17,341 nt of DNA from an uncultured Verrucomicrobiota bacterium (GCA_937871685.1 CALMOL010000201.1:1-17341), one strand, 5' to 3'. Positions 1-7,293 are shown, counted from the first letter of the stretch. Numbers and translations: made by a program. Notes: a model not told the origin generated them from the letters alone.

Positions 1-990
1 CGCCGCGAGCAGCGCGCTCTCGGCGAGCATCTCGCGCGCGAGGCGGCCCCGCCCGGCCCCGAGCGCGGCGCGCACCGCCAGTTCCCGCGCGCGGCCGGCG
101 GCGCGGGCGAGCTGGAGGTTGGCCACGTTCGCGCAGGCGATGAGCAGCACGCCGCCCACCGCCCCGAGCAGCAGCCAAAGCGAGTGCCGGTAGTCGCCCA
201 CGTAGCCCTCGAGCAGCGACGAGGCGGAGACGCGCCGGCCGGCGTTGGTGTCGGGATACTTCCGGTCGAGGTCGGCCGCGATGATGTTCAGCTCGGAGGC
301 CGCCTGCGCGAGCGTCACGCCGGGCCGGAGCCGGCCGAGGGAAGACCACCCGCCGTGGGCGCCGCGCAGGAGCGTGCCGGGACTGGAGCGCAGCTCGCCC
401 ACCGGCACCCAAAACTCGCTCCGCGTGGGCAGGCGCGCTTCCGGCGGCATCACGCCGACAACCGTGCGCTCGACGCCGTCCATCATGACCGTGCGGCCCA
501 CCACGTCGGGCGCGGAGGTGAACATCCGCCGCCAAAGCGGGTCGGAAAGCAGGACGGCGCGCGGCCCGCCGGGGGCATCCTCCTCCGGGGTGAAGGCGCG
601 CCCGAGCCGCGGCGCCAGGCCGAGGATGGCGAAGAAATTCTCCGTGACCCGCGCGCCGAAGACTCGCTCCGGCTCCGCCGTGGCGCCGGGAGCGGCCGGG
701 AGGGAAACGTTGAAGTTCTCGCGGCGGTAGAGCGCGAGGTCGGTGAGCGACTTCTGCCCTTCGCGCCAGTCGAGGTAGTTCGGGTAGGAAACCGACCCCG
801 CGTCGAACTGCGCCGACTTCTCGCGCAGGAGCACGAGCCGGTCCGGCTCCGGGTAGGGCAGCGGCCGCAGGAGCACGGCGTTGACCACGGAGAAGACGGC
901 CACGTTCGCCCCGATGCCGAGCGCGAGCGTGAGCACCGCGAGGAGGGTGAAGCCGGGCGACTTGAGCAGGCGACGGAGGGCGATGCGCAT
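1..990 (-). CDS. ABC transporter permease, MacB/FtsX-like (ADOP type), 5' part only
   Basis: The 330 codons visible here are the N-terminal part; the gene continues past the left edge, and the family is usually about 800 residues. The protein opens with a short basic stretch and a membrane helix at about residues 14-38, followed by LLRPLPYPEPDRLV. The motif SYPNYLDWR (68-76) is typical of ADOP permeases. A periplasmic MacB_PCD-like domain fills about 40-265. A second helix (about 270-290) runs into ACANVANLQLARA and the FtsX-type cytoplasmic segment RELAVRAALGAGRGRL. These proteins are inner-membrane subunits of MacB-like mechanotransmission ABC systems; the substrate cannot be told. No ATPase gene is visible, as the region beyond the left edge is unseen. 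The ATG at 990 is chosen because it opens directly into the expected MRIALRRLLKSPGFT start; no clear ribosome site precedes it. Confidence 0.9.
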   Translation of the reverse strand, partial: MRIALRRLLKSPGFTLLAVLTLALGIGANVAVFSVVNAVLLRPLPYPEPDRLVLLREKSAQFDAGSVSYPNYLDWREGQKSLTDLALYRRENFNVSLPAAPGATAEPERVFGARVTENFFAILGLAPRLGRAFTPEEDAPGGPRAVLLSDPLWRRMFTSAPDVVGRTVMMDGVERTVVGVMPPEARLPTRSEFWVPVGELRSSPGTLLRGAHGGWSSLGRLRPGVTLAQAASELNIIAADLDRKYPDTNAGRRVSASSLLEGYVGDYRHSLWLLLGAVGGVLLIACANVANLQLARAAGRARELAVRAALGAGRGRLAREMLAESALLAA

Positions 991-1162
991 GGGCGGGCGA
1001 GCATTGCACGGCGCGTGCCATTGCGTCTGCGCCCGGCCTTCCAGGGATCGCCGAGGCTTGGCCGCGAGGGCGTCGTTCGTCGATGGGACGCAGCGATCCC
1101 GCGAGTGGGACCGGCCGGAGCATTCGCCACCGCCGCGCTTTCGCGCCATGAAGGTGGTGACC
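991..1162. other. Divergent intergenic region
   Basis: This gap separates the minus-strand ABC permease from the plus-strand DUF7002 gene, so it should hold two outward promoters. I see no convincing -35/-10 pair and no palindrome. The only recognisable signal is AAGGTGG at 1151-1157, five bases before the ATG at 1163, which looks like a Shine-Dalgarno site. Confidence 0.4.
1151..1157 (+). promoter_or_regulatory. Ribosome binding site of the DUF7002 gene
   Basis: AAGGTGG is one mismatch from the AAGGAGG anti-16S consensus and sits five bases before the ATG at 1163. It is among the better Shine-Dalgarno matches in this window, where most genes lack one, and it argues for 1163 rather than 1148 as the start. 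Confidence 0.5.
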
Positions 1163-1801
1163 ATGCCCGACGCCCCGCGCCTCCTGCCGCTGCCCAGCCA
1201 AGTTTATCACTTGGTCGAGGAGCCGAACTGGCCCTCGGTGCAGCGCCACGGCCTTCTCAGCGCGCGGGAACTCATGCGGCTGGCCGGCCTCTCGCCGACG
1301 GCGCGGCGTCGCCTTTCCCACGCGCAGCGCCGGGCGCTGACGCCGCTCGCCGACCAGGTGACCATCCGTGACCAGCTCCCCATGCCGGCCGGCGCGCTCC
1401 AGCGATGCCTCGTGGGCATGACGCCGGCGCAATGGTATGACCTGCTCAACGGGATGGTCTTCTTTTGGTGCGACCGCGCCCGGATGGAACGCATGCTCGG
1501 CGCGTGCGGCGGCCGGCCGCAGGTCTTGCTCACGCTGGACACCGCGGCCTTGCTCGCCCGGCACGCCGCGGCGGCCTTCGTGACGCCGTTCAACACCGGC
1601 AACGCGCGCCGCCGGCCGGCGGTCCGGGGGCGGGCGACCTTCGTGCCACTCGCGACTTGGCTGGCGTCGGGATGGCGCGCGGAGGCCGAGGCGCTTCCCG
1701 TGCGGGAGCGATCCCGCCGTCATGCGCCCGTCGAGCTGACCGTGGCCGGCGCGGTGCGGGACGCGGGGGAATTCATCGTGGGCGTGGAGCACATCGAATA
1801 G
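1163..1801 (+). CDS. DUF7002-like protein, possible ADP-ribosyltransferase-like fold
   Basis: A 212-residue soluble protein with no signal peptide or membrane helix. It matches, from memory, the uncharacterised DUF7002 pattern: YHLVE-x-x-NWPSVQRHGL (15-31), VTIRDQLPM (67-74), a Trp-Tyr-x-Leu-Leu-Asn segment, FFW (100-102), VLLTLDTAALLARHA and TPFNTGN (141-147). The opening motif, the central FFW and the C-terminal PVELTV (Glu191) resemble the order of motifs in DarT-like ADP-ribosyltransferases (YHIT...GL, then Phe, then a catalytic Glu in xEVLV). That link is my inference; no activity is known. The ATG at 1163 is preferred over the in-frame ATG at 1148 because AAGGTGG lies five bases upstream of it. 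It stands alone, with no antitoxin-like macrodomain gene beside it. Confidence 0.75.
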   Translation: MPDAPRLLPLPSQVYHLVEEPNWPSVQRHGLLSARELMRLAGLSPTARRRLSHAQRRALTPLADQVTIRDQLPMPAGALQRCLVGMTPAQWYDLLNGMVFFWCDRARMERMLGACGGRPQVLLTLDTAALLARHAAAAFVTPFNTGNARRRPAVRGRATFVPLATWLASGWRAEAEALPVRERSRRHAPVELTVAGAVRDAGEFIVGVEHIE

Positions 1802-1867
1802 CGAGCTTTCCCACCCGGCCGCGCCGGCGCGAAGGAGCGATGCCATCCATTGGTCCGTTCCCCCGCC

Positions 1868-3349
1868 ATGAATCCCGTTTCCCGCCGTCGCTTCTTCACC
1901 ACCGCCGCGCTGGCCGCCGGGGCGAGCGCCGTTCTGCCGCGCTTCGCCCAGGCGCAAAAGGCGGCTGCTTCCGTCGCTGACACCGCCGCGCCCGCGGCAT
2001 CCCCGGCCCCGCCGCCGGAGGTCACGCGCACGGTCGCGCGCTGGGTGCTCGGCTCGCGGTCGGAGAACATCCCGGCCAAGGTGCGCGAGGAAGCGGTGCG
2101 CTCGGTGGTGAACTGGATCGGCGTGGCCGTGGGCGGCTCGCGCCACGAGACGGTGGACTGCGCGCTGGCGGCGATCTCACCCTTCTCGGGCAAGGCCGAG
2201 GCCTCCCTCTTCGGCCGCCGCGAGAAGCTCGACCCGCTCAAGGCGGCCTTCGTCAACGGCGTGTCCTCGCACGTGCTGGACTTTGACGACACGCACCTCA
2301 AGACGATCATCCATCCGGCCGGCCCGGTGGTGCCCGCGCTCCTCGCGCTGGCCGAGCACCAAAAGGTGAGCGGCCAGGATTTCCTCCACGCCTTCATCCT
2401 CGGCGGCGAGGTGGAATGCCGGCTGGGCAACGCGATGTATCCCTCGCACTACGAGATGGGCTGGCACATCACCGGCACCTGCGGCGTCTTCGGCGCGGCG
2501 GCGGCGGCCGGCAAGCTTCTCGGCCTGAACGAGAAGCAGATGCTCTGGGCGCTGGGCCTCGCCGCCTCGGAGGCCGGCGGCTTGAAGATCCAGTTCGGCA
2601 CGATGACCAAGAGCTTTCATCCCGGCCGCGCGGCGGAGAATGGATTGCTCGCCGCGCTCCTCGCCGCGAAGAATTTCACCTCCACGGAGCAGGCCTTCGA
2701 GGGGAAGGAAGCCTACATCTACGCCGCCTCGCGCGAGCACGACTACAACCAGCTCACGCAGGGCCTGGGCGAGCGTTTCGAGATCGCGCTGAATACCTAC
2801 AAGCCCTTCGCCTGCGGCATCGTGATCCACCCGATCATCGACGGCATGATTCAGTTCAAGAAGGAGGGCCTCAAGCCGGAGGAAGTGGAGAGCATCGCCG
2901 TGCGCGGCCATCCGCTCGTGCTCAAGCTCACCGGCAAGAAGACGCCGCAAACCGGGTTGGAGGGAAAGTTCAGCGTCTTTCATTCTGCCGCCGTCGCGCT
3001 GGTGCGCGGCTACGCCGGCATGAAGGAATACACCGACGAGGTCGTGCGCGACCCGCAGGTCATCGCCCTGCGCGACCGCGTGGCGCTGAGCATCGATCCC
3101 AGCGTCCACGAGGACGAGACCTTCCTCACCGTGAAGACCCGGGACGGCCGCACGCTGACCAAGCACGTCGAGCATGCCATCGGCTCGCTGGCCAAGCCGA
3201 TGACGAACGAGGACCTCGAGTTCAAGTTCCGCCAGCTCGCCGACGGCGTGCTGCCCAAGGACCAGGCTGATCGTCTCCTCAAGCTCGCGTGGGGCGTGGA
3301 ATCGATGCCTGACGTGGCCGAGCTGGCCCGCGCCGGCACAGCGGCCTGA
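1868..3349 (+). CDS. MmgE/PrpD family protein with Tat signal peptide
   Basis: A 493-residue protein that begins with a twin-arginine signal (SRRRFF at 5-10, hydrophobic 11-25, AQAQ at 27-30), so it should be exported folded. The mature part is a full MmgE/PrpD domain. This family includes 2-methylcitrate dehydratase, cis-aconitate decarboxylase and other lyases or epimerases. Conserved pieces are LDFDDTH (137-143), HP (149-150), GWHITGTCG (198-206), GTMTKSFHPGRAAENG (244-259, with Lys248) and YKPFACGIVIHPIIDG (311-326). Compared with cis-aconitate decarboxylase, Asp138, Thr142, His149, His200, Lys248 and Lys312 appear kept, but the later His position is Gly317 in a CG-x-x-x-H variant. The substrate is therefore not assignable. 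The start could also be TTG at 1850, twelve bases after AAGGAG (1832-1837); ATG 1868 gives the more standard Tat leader. Confidence 0.9.
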   Translation: MNPVSRRRFFTTAALAAGASAVLPRFAQAQKAAASVADTAAPAASPAPPPEVTRTVARWVLGSRSENIPAKVREEAVRSVVNWIGVAVGGSRHETVDCALAAISPFSGKAEASLFGRREKLDPLKAAFVNGVSSHVLDFDDTHLKTIIHPAGPVVPALLALAEHQKVSGQDFLHAFILGGEVECRLGNAMYPSHYEMGWHITGTCGVFGAAAAAGKLLGLNEKQMLWALGLAASEAGGLKIQFGTMTKSFHPGRAAENGLLAALLAAKNFTSTEQAFEGKEAYIYAASREHDYNQLTQGLGERFEIALNTYKPFACGIVIHPIIDGMIQFKKEGLKPEEVESIAVRGHPLVLKLTGKKTPQTGLEGKFSVFHSAAVALVRGYAGMKEYTDEVVRDPQVIALRDRVALSIDPSVHEDETFLTVKTRDGRTLTKHVEHAIGSLAKPMTNEDLEFKFRQLADGVLPKDQADRLLKLAWGVESMPDVAELARAGTAA

Positions 3350-3384
3350 GAACAGAGGCAAAACGGCCACGGGGCTTGCCATCC

Positions 3385-3486
3385 AAGGTGGACGGCGCGG
3401 TCCCCGCGCCATTGCGGGCGCGAAGCGCCGAAGATTTCAGGCGGCTTTGCCGCCCCGACGGCGCGAGGGATCGCGCCGTCCACCTT
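3385..3486. repeat. Palindromic intergenic repeat A (REP-like) between convergent stops
   Basis: A perfect 15-bp inverted repeat, AAGGTGGACGGCGCG at 3385-3399 and its complement at 3472-3486, encloses a G+C-rich centre. The pairing continues imperfectly inward (CCCGCGCC against GGCGCGAGGG). The centre also holds a small hairpin, GGCGGCTTTGCCGCC. It lies 36 bases after the MmgE/PrpD stop and only 5 bases beyond the dehydrogenase stop, so it could end transcription from both sides. It has no T-run. The form is that of a REP or small non-autonomous mobile element. Confidence 0.75.
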
Positions 3487-3491
3487 GAAAG

Positions 3492-4244
3492 TCACGCCAC
3501 CGCGCCATTCGCGCCGACGTTCTGGCCGCTCACCCACGCGGCCCCGTCGCTCACGAGGAAGGCCACCACCTCGGCGATGTCGTCGGGCTCGCCGATGCGA
3601 TTGAAGGCGGACAGCGCCGCCATGCGCTGCACGGTTTCCTCGCTCTTGCCGGTCATGAACAGGTCGGTGCGCACCGGGCCGGGCGAGACCACGTTCACGG
3701 TGATCCCGCGCGGGCCCATCTCCTTGGCGAAGACACGCGACATCTGCTCCACCGCGCCCTTCGACGCCACGTAGGCGCCGTAGGTCGGCAGCATCATGCG
3801 CGTGGTAGTGCTCGAGAAATTCACGATGCGCCCGCCGTCGGCCAAGCGCGTTGCGGCCTCGCGCAGGGCGTAGAAGGTGCCCTTCACGTTGATGTCGAAA
3901 AGTCGGTCGAACTCCTCATCGGTGATCTCCGCGAGCTTCTTGTAGAGGATGATGCCGGCGTTGTTCACGAGGATGTCCGCGCGGCCGAACCGCTCGATTG
4001 CGGCGTCGAACATCGCCCGCACGTCGGCGGCCTTGGCCACGTCGCCCTGCACGGCGATGGCCTCGCTCCCGCCGGCGGCAATGGCGGCCACGACCTCGTC
4101 GGCCGCCGCGCGGTTGCCGGCGTAGTTGACCGCGATTTTCGCGCCGGCCGCGCCGAGGCGCCGGGCGATGGCGGCGCCGATGCCGCGCGAGGAGCCGGTG
4201 ACGAGGGCGATCTTGCCCTGGAGGGAAAACGGTTGGGTGTTCAT
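3492..4244 (-). CDS. SDR family NAD(P)-dependent oxidoreductase
   Basis: A classical 250-residue short-chain dehydrogenase/reductase. The Rossmann glycine motif is TGSSRGIG (16-23). The structural motif NNAG is at 94-97 and the active-site Asn is in NVKG (119-122). The catalytic triad is Ser145, Tyr158 and Lys162 (YVASK), and PGPVRTDLF follows at 188. GDV at 67-69 contacts the adenine ring in the family. NY at 40-41 after the second strand, where NAD-specific members usually carry Asp, leans toward NADP(H); this is inference. The substrate cannot be told; the nearest general type is FabG-like 3-oxoacyl reductases and sugar or alcohol dehydrogenases. The minus-strand start is preceded by AGGA seven bases upstream. 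It is convergent with the MmgE/PrpD gene, with repeat A between them. Confidence 0.93.
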   Translation of the reverse strand: MNTQPFSLQGKIALVTGSSRGIGAAIARRLGAAGAKIAVNYAGNRAAADEVVAAIAAGGSEAIAVQGDVAKAADVRAMFDAAIERFGRADILVNNAGIILYKKLAEITDEEFDRLFDINVKGTFYALREAATRLADGGRIVNFSSTTTRMMLPTYGAYVASKGAVEQMSRVFAKEMGPRGITVNVVSPGPVRTDLFMTGKSEETVQRMAALSAFNRIGEPDDIAEVVAFLVSDGAAWVSGQNVGANGAVA

Positions 4245-4609
4245 GCCGAAATCCTAGCCCATTTTCGATCCAGCTATCGCACTTGCTGGCGGAAGCTTGC
4301 GGATGGCCGGCGGCGTTTTGGAGTGCGGCGGCAAGCGTCAGCGCGACACCGCTTTCTCTGCGAGGCCGCGGCTTCTCATGCAAAGCGGTGTCGCGCTGTC
4401 GCTTGCCACCGCACTCCAAAGCCTTCGGCCTACCTTGCGGAACCAAGTTGAATGGGCTGCGTCCGCCGTTCTCCAAGCGCGGCGTTCGTCACCGCTGGAT
4501 CCGCATGGGGTTCTTGCGGGAGTGACTGCTGCCACGCCGTTCTTGCGCAGCCCGCCGGCCGGCGCGGCTTTCGCCTTGATGATGCCGCGCGCTTCGGGCA
4601 CGGACGGGC
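4245..4609. other. Divergent intergenic region carrying a large palindrome
   Basis: These 365 bases lie between the minus-strand dehydrogenase and the plus-strand MATE gene. Positions 4317-4420 are repeat B, listed separately. The rest (about 4421-4609) has short open frames but no recognisable protein or RNA gene. GCCTTCGGC right after the repeat can form a tight UUCG-loop hairpin. No clear promoter was found for either gene. Confidence 0.5.
4317..4420. repeat. Large palindromic repeat B, 39-bp arms
   Basis: Arms at 4317-4355 and 4382-4420 pair at 37 of 39 positions. The innermost 17 bp are perfect (CAGCGCGACACCGCTTT against its complement). The 26-base loop contains the smaller palindrome GCCGCGGC. 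The outer end reads TTTGGAGTGCGG. From memory, very similar sequence is dispersed in verrucomicrobial genomes, but I could not check this. It sits upstream of two divergent genes, so it is not simply a shared terminator. Such a long near-perfect hairpin fits a REP/MITE-type mobile element. Confidence 0.85.
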
Positions 4610-5983
4610 ATGAAAGACCTGACCCAAGGACCCATCCTCCGCCAGATCGTGACGATGGCGTTGCCGATCCTGGCCGGGATGCTTTTGCAGACGCTCTACT
4701 TCGTCGTCGATCTCTACTTCGTCGCGCGGCTGGGCAATGCCGCCATCGCGGGCGTGAGCGCGGCGGGCAACGTGATGTTCCTCATCTTCGCGCTCACCCA
4801 GACGCTCGGCGTGGGGGTGGTGGCGCTCATCGCGCAGGCCGTCGGACGCAAAGACCAGTCCGAGGCGAATCTCGTCTTCAACCAGTCGCTCGCGCTCGCC
4901 GCCCTGTGCGCCGCGATCACGCTCGTGGGCGGCTATACGCTCTCGGGCGTTTACATGGCGCGGCTCGGCGCGGACGCGGCCACCGCCGCGGCGGGGACAG
5001 ACTACCTCCATTGGTTCTTGCCGGGCCTCGCGCTGCAATTCGCGCAGGTGGCGATGGGCGCGGCGCTGCGCGGCACGGGCATCGTGAAGCCCACGATGGT
5101 GGTGCAGTCGCTCGCCGTGCTGTGCAACGTGGTGCTCGCGCCGGTGCTGATCGCCGGCTGGGGCACGGGCCGGCCGATGGGCGTGGCCGGCGCGGGCTTG
5201 GCGAGCACGCTCTCCATCGCCCTCGGCGTGGCGGTGCTCACGGGGTATTTCGCCCGGCTGGAGAAATACGTCTCGATCCAGCCCGCGCAGTGGCGCCCGC
5301 GCCCCGACGTGTGGGGACGACTGCTGCGCATCGGCCTGCCGGCCGGCGGCGAGTTCGCGCTTCTCTTCATCTACATGGGCGTGGTCTATGCGGTGATCCG
5401 GCCCTTTGGCGCGGAGGCGCAGGCCGGCTTCGGCGTGGGCGGGCGCGTGATGCAGTCGGTCTTTCTTCCCGCGATGGCGGTGGCCTTCGCGACCGCCCCG
5501 GTCGTCGGCCAGAACTTCGGCGCGCGCCGCCCAGACCGCGTGCGCGGGGCGTTCCGCGCGGCGGCGCTGCTGGGCGGGGGGATCATGCTCGCGCTGACCT
5601 TGCTCTGCCAGGGGTGCGCGGCGGCGCTCGTCCGCTTGTTCACCGACGAGCCGGGCGTGGTCGCCGTGGGCGGGCGGTTCCTCGAGATCGTCTCGTGGAA
5701 CTTCGTGGCCGCTGGCTTCACGTTCACGGCGTCCAGCTTGTTCCAGGGCTTGGGGAATACCCTGCCCTCGCTGGTGAGCAGCGCCACGCGCCTCGTGACC
5801 TTCGCGGTGCCCGCCATCTGGCTGTCGCGGCAGCCCGGCTTCGCGCTCGACCAGCTCTGGCATTTGTCGGTGGCGACGGTGTGGCTCCAGGGCGGGGTCA
5901 GCCTGTGGCTGGCGCGCCGCGAGCTGCGCCAGCGTTTGGCGGGCCTGCCGGTGGACCCGCTTCCGGCCGCGCTGGCTACTTGA
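4610..5983 (+). CDS. MATE family efflux transporter
   Basis: A 457-residue polytopic membrane protein of the usual MATE length (12 helices in two six-helix halves). The N-terminal half begins GPILRQIVTMALPILAGMLL, followed by FVVDLYFVARLG and AAIAGVSAAGN, the typical MatE opening. The second half repeats the pattern at LLRIGLPAGGEFALLF and GGRVMQSVFLPAMAVAFATA, with PVVGQNFGARRPDRV as the matching loop motif. Members export drugs, dyes and metabolites by Na+ or H+ antiport; the substrate here is unknown. The ATG at 4610 is chosen because MKDLTQGPIL is the normal N-terminus; only a weak GGACGGG precedes it. It appears to be a single-gene unit. Confidence 0.93.
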   Translation: MKDLTQGPILRQIVTMALPILAGMLLQTLYFVVDLYFVARLGNAAIAGVSAAGNVMFLIFALTQTLGVGVVALIAQAVGRKDQSEANLVFNQSLALAALCAAITLVGGYTLSGVYMARLGADAATAAAGTDYLHWFLPGLALQFAQVAMGAALRGTGIVKPTMVVQSLAVLCNVVLAPVLIAGWGTGRPMGVAGAGLASTLSIALGVAVLTGYFARLEKYVSIQPAQWRPRPDVWGRLLRIGLPAGGEFALLFIYMGVVYAVIRPFGAEAQAGFGVGGRVMQSVFLPAMAVAFATAPVVGQNFGARRPDRVRGAFRAAALLGGGIMLALTLLCQGCAAALVRLFTDEPGVVAVGGRFLEIVSWNFVAAGFTFTASSLFQGLGNTLPSLVSSATRLVTFAVPAIWLSRQPGFALDQLWHLSVATVWLQGGVSLWLARRELRQRLAGLPVDPLPAALAT

Positions 5984-6141
5984 AAGCTCGCGGACCGACC
6001 CCGACCCAGGGAGGCGCACGAGGGTGCCGAGTTTCATGCATCGGCATGCCTCATTCTTGATTCTTGATGGAATTTTGATAAAGGCGCGCGCCTCCGTCCG
6101 GCCACGGTGGAGGCTCCCCTAACCCCTTGATGGTTTTTCCC
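5984..6141. other. Intergenic region before the aspartic protease gene
   Basis: The first half is G+C-rich and featureless. At 6054-6082 there is an A+T-rich island containing a direct repeat (TTCTTGA TTCTTGA) and TTTTGATAAAGG. It looks promoter-like, but the -35/-10 spacing does not fit a clean sigma-70 site. It is followed by the palindrome GGCGCGCGCC (6083-6092) and a weak CCTCC/GGAGG hairpin. Confidence 0.3.
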
Positions 6142-7137
6142 ATGAAATTCCTTGTTGTTTCCGTCTTGGTTGCCGCCATTGGCTTTGTCTCATCTTCCTC
6201 AGCCGCGCCGGCCCGCGTCTCGGGGGTTGGCGGCTTCCTGCTCGAGAAAGGCTTCACGCGCGTCCCGCTCAAGCGCTACCGCAACCATTCCCAGGCCCGC
6301 GTCATTCTCAACGGCCAGCACATGGATCTTGTGGTGGATACCGGCGCCGACATGACGGTGATCACGCCCGGCGCAATGCAGTCCCTGGGCCTGAAGGTTA
6401 CCGAGCACAAGGGCGACACGTATGGCGCCATGAGTCGCGTTTCCCGTTCCCGCCAAGCGGGGGACGTGCAGGATTTCCGCGTAGGTGACTACCAGGCGGG
6501 TGTCACGCCGGTCTCATCCATCGGCTCGTTCGTCGGGGGAGGAAAGAACGGCCGGACCACAGAAGGACTGCTCGGGATCGACTTCCTCAACAAGCACCAA
6601 GGGGTGATTGACTGCTTCCGGCAGGAACTCTACCTCAAGGCCCCGAACGCTCCCAGCGCCTCGGCGGCTTTGTCCGGAGGCCTGCGGGCCGGCGGCTGCA
6701 AGGAAATCCAGATTGTCCCGACCAACCAAGGCCTGCTGGTGCCGATCACCCTCAACGGCCACGCGGGCTGGCTCGTGATCGACACCGGGGCACCGTATAC
6801 GCTCGTGGACGAGGCGGCCGTGCGCGGCCACGGCATGTCCCGCGCTTCCACGCGAGGCCTGGGCATGTCGGACGTGGGGGGCGAGTCTCGCCGGGTGGAC
6901 ATGGCTTATTTCAAAGAATTGCTCATTGGCGCTTTCTCCGTGCCTCCGCAGGGCATCGGCGTAGCCGACATCCGCCAGGGTGCCGCCCCGAAAATGCATG
7001 GCGGCAAGCCGGTTTTTGGCTACCTCGGCCAGGAGTTGCTCGGGTTCTACGCGGGCGTCATCGACTGCCGCTCGCTCAAGCTCTATCTGCGCCTCGATCC
7101 CGCCATTGAAGCCGAGCGCAAGCGCTCGCAGTCCTGA
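6142..7137 (+). CDS. Secreted two-lobe retropepsin-like aspartyl protease family protein
   Basis: A 331-residue protein with an N-terminal signal peptide (MKFLVVSVLVAAIGFVSSSSA, cut near AAPA). It carries two copies of a retropepsin-like half. Lobe 1 has VVDTGADMTVI (Asp66), the flap region and LLGIDFL (143-149), ending GVIDCFRQELYLK. Lobe 2 has VIDTGAPYTLV (Asp214) and YLGQELLG, ending GVIDCRSLKLYLR. The two closing motifs are nearly identical and lie 88 and 91 residues after their DTG. Both catalytic Asp residues are present, so one chain could form a complete pepsin-like site. The target is unknown. It has cysteines 158, 186 and 309. The ATG at 6142 gives a clean signal peptide; ATG 6130 adds four residues. 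No operon partner is evident. Confidence 0.88.
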   Translation: MKFLVVSVLVAAIGFVSSSSAAPARVSGVGGFLLEKGFTRVPLKRYRNHSQARVILNGQHMDLVVDTGADMTVITPGAMQSLGLKVTEHKGDTYGAMSRVSRSRQAGDVQDFRVGDYQAGVTPVSSIGSFVGGGKNGRTTEGLLGIDFLNKHQGVIDCFRQELYLKAPNAPSASAALSGGLRAGGCKEIQIVPTNQGLLVPITLNGHAGWLVIDTGAPYTLVDEAAVRGHGMSRASTRGLGMSDVGGESRRVDMAYFKELLIGAFSVPPQGIGVADIRQGAAPKMHGGKPVFGYLGQELLGFYAGVIDCRSLKLYLRLDPAIEAERKRSQS

Positions 7138-7151
7138 CGATGGCGCCATCG
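7138..7151. other. 14-bp perfect palindrome directly after the protease stop
   Basis: CGATGGCGCCATCG starts on the base after the TGA of the protease gene. The hairpin stem is short, and no T-run follows. It may help end the transcript or protect its 3' end; the role is uncertain. Confidence 0.35.
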
Positions 7152-7200
7152 CAGCCATTCTCACCGGTGGGGCTGACGTCATGCGCCCATGATGCTGGTA

Positions 7201-7222
7201 ACTTGTCGGCTAGCCGACAGGT
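7201..7222. other. Hairpin/palindrome between the protease and TetR genes
   Basis: TGTCGGCTAGCCGACA (7204-7219) is a perfect 16-bp palindrome. As RNA it extends to a 9-bp stem (7201-7222, one G-U pair) with a CUAG loop. There is no T-run, so it is either a weak terminator for the protease gene or a binding site for a dimeric regulator. Confidence 0.4.
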
Positions 7223-7293
7223 CACGATCAGCGTGCCGCAGCCTTTGCCGAACCGAGCCAGGGTTCGAATGACACTCCGCCAAGAGACTTTCC

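Noticed and set aside
184..1371. A 395-codon plus-strand frame opposite the ABC permease
   Set aside because: It crosses from the permease antisense into the start of the DUF7002 gene in another frame and matches nothing.
2177..3412. A 411-codon minus-strand frame opposite the MmgE/PrpD gene
   Set aside because: Shadow of a well-conserved gene; no motif, and it runs into repeat A.
3385..4420. The two palindromes as a CRISPR-like or paired mobile-element boundary around the dehydrogenase gene
   Set aside because: The arms of repeats A and B share no sequence, so they are not the two ends of one element, and there are no regular spacers.
4430..6037. A 535-codon minus-strand frame opposite the MATE gene
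   Set aside because: Low-complexity Arg/His/Glu/Ala composition with no domain; the MATE frame explains the region fully.
6054..6082. Promoter for the aspartic protease gene
   Set aside because: The region is A+T-rich and has TTGATT and TTGATA-like boxes, but no pair has a 16-18 base spacing with acceptable matches at both ends.
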